A stretch of DNA of 64,000 bases from an uncultured Gammaproteobacteria bacterium (GTDB taxonomy: Bacteria; Pseudomonadota; Gammaproteobacteria; Pseudomonadales; Pseudohongiellaceae): NCBI GenBank assembly GCA_913061515.1, contig CAJXSF010000005.1:24943-88942 (forward strand). The letters are read 5' to 3'. Made by a program: the position numbers and the translations under genes. Below the pieces are notes generated by a model. That model had not been told where the DNA came from and made no database searches. It saw nothing but the letters and a program-made list of their open reading frames with translations. Positions within the stretch are counted from its first letter, which is position 1, and each line of letters starts with the position of its first letter. Below are positions 60,979 to 64,000 of this stretch, piece after piece.

Positions 60979-61452
60979 TCACGCATCTGCCATACGCTTG
61001 GGGAAATACTGTGATTCTGCTGCTCTACGGCGAACAAGGCCTTTAAGTATCCTGCCGCCGCCTCTTACCCATCGGTTGAGCTCGTACTGAGCGCCATCCC
61101 AATCTTGCTCCTCGATGCGTTTGCGCAAGGTGCTAGCCCGGTAACGTGATACGCCAAGGTTGTAAGAGAAATCAGTAAGTGCGCCTAGAATGCGCGGGAA
61201 TGCGATCAGGTTAGGCGAGGCCTTGAGTGTGCCTGCCATGTAGTTTCGCTCTAGCTCTTGGATTAGCCACTGCTCTGCGATCTGCTTGGTGATCGGAGCG
61301 TCGCGCTTGGTGACTCTAGTGCCATCTGGCTTGTAGACCGTGCCGTAGCCTATGGTCCAATACCCTGCCGGACAAAGATAAGGCGTTTCGCTAAAGCCTT
61401 CGAACATTCGACAAAGGGCTGCGGCGATTATGAGCGCGCTTTGCGTTCCCAT
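60979..61452 (-). CDS. Endolysin, GH24 muramidase
   Basis: 157 residues from ATG 61452 (MGTQSALIIAAALCRMFEG). Catalytic pattern E-x8-C-x5-T in EGFSETPYLCPAGYWTIGYGT-type order: Cys stands where T4 lysozyme has Asp20, a known alternative. LTDFSYNLGVSRYRASTLRKR and GQRRAAE-like end (LVRRRAAESQYF) are family features. A longer start at 61488 is possible. The N-terminal hydrophobic LIIAAALC may act as a weak signal-arrest segment, uncertain. Confidence 0.85.
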   Translation of the reverse strand: MGTQSALIIAAALCRMFEGFSETPYLCPAGYWTIGYGTVYKPDGTRVTKRDAPITKQIAEQWLIQELERNYMAGTLKASPNLIAFPRILGALTDFSYNLGVSRYRASTLRKRIEEQDWDGAQYELNRWVRGGGRILKGLVRRRAAESQYFPKRMADA

Positions 61453-61901
61453 ACCCTGCCAACAAACCAGAAAGTAAGGAGCATCCACAACATGGCCATG
61501 TCCTCTTTAGTCCAGCTTGATATTAAAACATCTTTCCAATCAGCCCCTGCCGCTGCGGCCATCAGCATAGTGGCGATCTTTACCGCTGAATACAGCGTGA
61601 CGAACCAGTAAGTCACTAACGGCCTAACAAGTGCTGATAGTGCTGCTACGAACCAACCTGCCGCCCTAGCGGTCTCGCCCTGCTCTCTTAGAGCTACGGA
61701 CATAGCATCGATCTCTTTGCCAGTGAGCGCTGTCTCTGCCTGGCGCATTTCGCCTTCGGACTTTAGCTTTGCAAATTCCATCTCTTTTTCGAGCATGGAT
61801 AACTCGTGTGCACGCTCGTTTTTACGGTCGAAGAACTTTAGCGCTTCGGGAGCAATGCGAAGCACACCGCCGAGAAAGCTGCTTAAAAGGGCTTCAATCA
61901 T
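61428..61901 (-). CDS. Holin, three-TM gene-transfer-agent type
   Basis: 157 residues. Helical N-terminus (FLGGVLRIAPEALKFFDRKNERAHELSMLEKEM), then two to three membrane segments (AAGWFVAALSALVRPLVTYWFV, IATMLMAAAAG, MAMLWMLLTFWFVGRV). This matches the GTA-holin-3TM group. The start overlaps the preceding stop (ATGA), and it overlaps the endolysin start, so lysis genes are coupled. Confidence 0.75.
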   Translation of the reverse strand: MIEALLSSFLGGVLRIAPEALKFFDRKNERAHELSMLEKEMEFAKLKSEGEMRQAETALTGKEIDAMSVALREQGETARAAGWFVAALSALVRPLVTYWFVTLYSAVKIATMLMAAAAGADWKDVLISSWTKEDMAMLWMLLTFWFVGRVWERKARS

Positions 61902-62149
61902 TTATCAGCCTTTGAATTAATTTTTTCAGAGATTCCGTCCAATTTTTCGAACATCTTATCCACAACTCGGTTAAATTCGTCTCTATTCACATACTGACCA
62001 GCTACGAGAATTTCGATAGCGGCAACACGATCTATAATTTGCTTATCAGAAGTTTGGAGGTCTTTTACCGAGTCCCATATCGTTTTCAGAACCCAGCCAC
62101 CAAGGCATCCTGCTATGGCGATTGCCCAGTTGAAAATCTCCTGCTCCAT
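61898..62149 (-). CDS. Small phage protein with N-terminal TM and coiled coil
   Basis: 83 residues from ATG 62149 with GAGG upstream (a longer frame lacks support). IFNWAIAIAGCLGGWVLKTIWDSV is a membrane helix; the rest (VKDLQTSDKQIIDRVAAIE...VDKMFEKLDGISEKINSKADK) is a coiled coil. Topology is that of an i-spanin or antiholin. Overlaps the holin start. Confidence 0.62.
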   Translation of the reverse strand: MEQEIFNWAIAIAGCLGGWVLKTIWDSVKDLQTSDKQIIDRVAAIEILVAGQYVNRDEFNRVVDKMFEKLDGISEKINSKADK

Positions 62150-62276
62150 GCCGACCTCATTTTCTGAATTGCAGAAACGAAAAAGCCCAGCACTTGGCGA
62201 GGCTTTAAATGTGTCTAAGGGCAAAAAGCCCAATTTGACAAAAGTATGCCTTTTTCCCCTGTGATTAACAAGGGCT

Positions 62277-62741
62277 TTATGCGATATATTTCGAGTAAAG
62301 CGCGACCCGTTTTAATTCTTTCTCAATTGCGGGATAAGCCGTGCTTAACGCCCATTCAAATTCTCCTAACGTCATGTTCACTGCCATTGCTCTGGTCTCG
62401 TTTGTCCAGGCTCTTTCTGTCCATGGGCATTGGCCTTGGTACAGATGCTTTGCCGATATTGCTACAGCACTATTCTTCGTTTCGGTTGAGTGTAAAAGCA
62501 TCTGCATTGCTGCGGCGATAAATGGAAACTCAGCATGACGCTCTCGCAGTAATTTTATAGCATTGATCATAGTGAGGTTTGATTGATCGTTGCCCGTTGG
62601 ACCAGGTGGCTCACCTAAATACTCGATTAACCTTGCCGCCAACGACATGCCCTGCCAGCCAGCATCATTGCTGCTAGATTGCAGCCCACTTAGCCAGATG
62701 CCCACCAAGCGATCGATCTTGTCCTTTTCCTCTCTGGTCAT
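62277..62741 (-). CDS. Phage protein, possible late-gene regulator (antiterminator-like)
   Basis: 154 residues. DAGWQGMSLAARLIEYLGE, PFIAAAMQMLL and LYQGQCPWTERAWTNETRAMAVNMTLGEFEWALSTAYPAIEKEL: the C-terminal part resembles a sigma-region-4-like HTH as in late regulators (Q/RinA-like). It sits between DUF1064 and the lysis genes, where phages keep the late antiterminator. The function is unproven. TTTAGATG coupling with the previous stop, GGAGG upstream. Confidence 0.55.
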   Translation of the reverse strand: MTREEKDKIDRLVGIWLSGLQSSSNDAGWQGMSLAARLIEYLGEPPGPTGNDQSNLTMINAIKLLRERHAEFPFIAAAMQMLLHSTETKNSAVAISAKHLYQGQCPWTERAWTNETRAMAVNMTLGEFEWALSTAYPAIEKELKRVALYSKYIA

Positions 62742-63155
62742 CTAAACCTCCACTATCCTAATGCCATGAAAGAACAACATCATTTTGCGTTTCAGAACAT
62801 AGTCGGGTGTTCTAAAGCCCTTCGTGTCCTCTACGATCTCTTTACCATTTTTCTCGTACACGAAGTCTGCAATGTATTTTATTTGGCGCTCTAGTAGCTT
62901 GCCGTCGTCATCGCGCTGGGCGGGAATAAGAATATAATCCACCTGCTCGCGTAGATTCTGGATATCACCTATTCGCTGCAAGAGCTGCAATTCTTTAGAG
63001 CGTTTTGCCTCATGCTTTGATGCATGCTTGCCAGATTTTTTTGCACCGTATTTGTTTTTAGGCTTAACCTCTGCCTGCATCCCCATTAGTGCCAACAGTT
63101 GATTATTCGCGCTAAGTGCACTTTTTTTCTTTGCTCTGGTTCTGAATGGCCTCAT
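62742..63155 (-). CDS. DUF1064 phage protein, putative nuclease
   Basis: 137 residues. NKYGAKKSGKHASKHEAKRSKELQLL-type start, LREQVDYILIP, IKYIADFVYEKNGKEIVEDTKGFRTPDYVLKRKMML with the D-x(n)-E-x-K of a PD-(D/E)xK fold. DUF1064 proteins sit in the place of recombination nucleases in many phages. Overlap ATGA with the gene before. Confidence 0.78.
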   Translation of the reverse strand: MRPFRTRAKKKSALSANNQLLALMGMQAEVKPKNKYGAKKSGKHASKHEAKRSKELQLLQRIGDIQNLREQVDYILIPAQRDDDGKLLERQIKYIADFVYEKNGKEIVEDTKGFRTPDYVLKRKMMLFFHGIRIVEV

Positions 63156-63448
63156 GCTTTAATCACTCCCATTTCAAACAGCTTGCGCAGAGTGCGTGTT
63201 TGAGACCTTCTTAAATACCAATCCTTGCGCACTTGGAATTCCTCGCATTTAAGGCCGTCCACCACCGCATGGCACTTAGCGCAACCAAAGCCACCAGATA
63301 TATCATCGCTCTTTCTTGAGTATCCATGTGATTCATCAGGAAAATGGCAGAAAACCACCGTTGCCGGGTCGAAGTTGCACACACCAAGTATGTTCAGTGT
63401 GCAATCCTGATCGCGCGCGGCATTGGTGATTTTCTTAGAGCGAATCAT
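63152..63448 (-). CDS. DUF1364/YbcO-like nuclease
   Basis: 98 residues. The metal/HNH-like set: AARDQDCTLNILGVCNFDPATVVFCHF, GGFGCAKCHAVVDG. Four Cys and the His arrange like the YbcO structure, a small phage nuclease of the recombination region. TAATG overlap with the next upstream gene. Confidence 0.77.
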   Translation of the reverse strand: MIRSKKITNAARDQDCTLNILGVCNFDPATVVFCHFPDESHGYSRKSDDISGGFGCAKCHAVVDGLKCEEFQVRKDWYLRRSQTRTLRKLFEMGVIKA

Positions 63449-63918
63449 TAATCAAAACTCATTATTTGGTTAATCGTGTTTTCTACTATTTCTTCGGTCA
63501 TGCCTTTAACGCCTGACAGCACCAGCGCCCAGATCACGTTGAAGGCTGCGCGGTAAAGCTCTGTAAACTTGGTTTCTTCCATGTTGCTGAAACTAAGTGA
63601 TTCGGCCTCTAGGCGCGTATTACCCTTAATGTCGGTTGTCACAGTGAAATAACCAGCACGGATAACAACTTCTTTTCTGAACACCTCAAAACTCTTTACC
63701 GATTTAATGCCGTTGTACTCAACCTCTGGCGGGTTATAGTATTCAAAGCCGAAATTGAGTAGCGCAAAAAACTTTCTGTGGAAAAGCGGGTTTCTAGGCT
63801 GCTTAATATCAGCAAACACAAGCGCGCCACTTTTCATTTTCTGTAGAACGTCAGCATCAACCTGATTGGCTGGCTTTAGTGTGCCGCCTGGCATCTTAAG
63901 CAGATGAATCTCAGCCAT
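63448..63918 (-). CDS. DUF1367 phage protein
   Basis: 156 residues, from ATG 63918 (MAEIHLLKMPGGTLKPAN). The frame seems open further right, beginning MYKRQQQ, but that extension is read from sequencing adapter and is false. KPRNPLFHRKFFALLNFGFEY-like motif (QPRNPLFHRKFFALLNFGFE) is typical for DUF1367. A conserved phage gene of recombination regions, function unknown. The N-terminal genuine start may be complete, but any upstream genes are cut off. Confidence 0.8.
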   Translation of the reverse strand: MAEIHLLKMPGGTLKPANQVDADVLQKMKSGALVFADIKQPRNPLFHRKFFALLNFGFEYYNPPEVEYNGIKSVKSFEVFRKEVVIRAGYFTVTTDIKGNTRLEAESLSFSNMEETKFTELYRAAFNVIWALVLSGVKGMTEEIVENTINQIMSFD

Positions 63919-63954
63919 TAGGCTTCTCGCCTCTTCGCTTTCGTAGCGTTGTTG

Positions 63955-64000
63955 CTGTCTCTTATACACATCTGACGCTGCCGACGAGCGATCTAGTGTA
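63955..64000. other. Nextera adapter sequence (assembly artefact)
   Basis: CTGTCTCTTATACACATCT (Tn5 mosaic end, 63955-63973), then GACGCTGCCGACGA, an eight-base index GCGATCTA and GTGTA: the read-through of an Illumina Nextera i5 adapter. Not biological sequence. Confidence 0.97.

Larger units (their letters stand above)
43282..63954. mobile_element. P22-like prophage, left part (late region)
   Basis: From the tRNA remnant to the contig end, all but two genes run leftward in the order typical of a short-tailed phage: regulatory/recombination proteins, lysis, terminase, portal, scaffold, capsid, tail-accessory proteins, ejection proteins, tailspike. Terminase, portal, gp4- and gp10-like genes resemble the P22 group; the capsid protein resembles the N4-gp56 family. 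Integrase, repressor and replication genes are not present, so the element continues beyond 64,000. The structural genes appear intact. Confidence 0.85.

Overview
The window looks like chromosomal DNA of a marine-type gammaproteobacterium. The support is a type IV pilus retraction ATPase (PilU), RsuA/RsmC ribosome modification enzymes, gammaproteobacterial-type SbcB, PyrB and inorganic pyrophosphatase, many periplasmic lipoproteins, PQQ enzymes, a Fur-like site and glucosylglycerate compatible-solute genes. I cannot place it to genus. Coding density is high. The right end (about 43.3 kb to the end) is a prophage, and the last ~46 bases are a sequencing adapter, so this is probably the end of an assembled contig.

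Layout, left to right. 0.1-10.2 kb, housekeeping: an ABC exporter, exonuclease I (sbcB, TTG start), aspartate carbamoyltransferase, pilU, an MtfA-like zinc peptidase, overlapping rsuA-rsmC, a secreted double-VOC protein and inorganic pyrophosphatase. 10.2-16.1 kb: an orphan XdhC, then a MATE exporter and a DNA-alkylation repair pair (Ada/AraC/AlkA fusion plus Ogt) bracketed by two inverted copies of a ~290-bp intergenic repeat. 16.1-20.2 kb: two PQQ beta-propeller dehydrogenases, one with a C-terminal and one with an N-terminal cytochrome c. 20.5-31.1 kb: CorA; an M20 amidohydrolase broken by two in-frame stops; an iron-linked divergent pair sharing a Fur-like box; a GST; an MBL-fold hydrolase; two amide-bond hydrolase lipoproteins (M19 dipeptidase and penicillin acylase family); and an XRE regulator/membrane-protein pair with palindromic operators.

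31.1-35.2 kb is the most interesting host locus. It is a three-gene operon for glucosylglycerate turnover: glucosyl-3-phosphoglycerate phosphatase, glucosyl-3-phosphoglycerate synthase (GT81) and a GH13 sucrose/glucosylglycerate phosphorylase. Its leader carries a sigma-54-like -24/-12 element and two GCACC-N5-GGTG[C/A] sites matching the NtrC operator, which predicts nitrogen-limitation control of an osmolyte that contains no nitrogen. 35.3-43.1 kb holds a 46-residue cysteine protein, an HMA-SafE fusion, a His-rich periplasmic protein, a LysR / carbonic anhydrase / SulP module flanked by REP-like inverted repeats, an MBL lipoprotein, a small lipoprotein and a DUF2726 protein.

43.24 kb to the end: a truncated 3' half of tRNA-Arg(ACG) marks the left attachment site of a P22-like (short-tailed) prophage. 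Its late region is read leftward: DUF1367, DUF1364 and DUF1064 proteins, a possible late regulator, lysis genes, terminase small and large subunits, portal, scaffold, an N4-gp56-like capsid protein, gp4/gp10-like tail-accessory proteins, putative ejection proteins and a pectate-lyase-fold tailspike. A secreted Sel1-repeat protein lies on the opposite strand as a likely moron. The lysogeny module is not in the window. The adapter at the end also creates a false N-terminal extension on the last gene.
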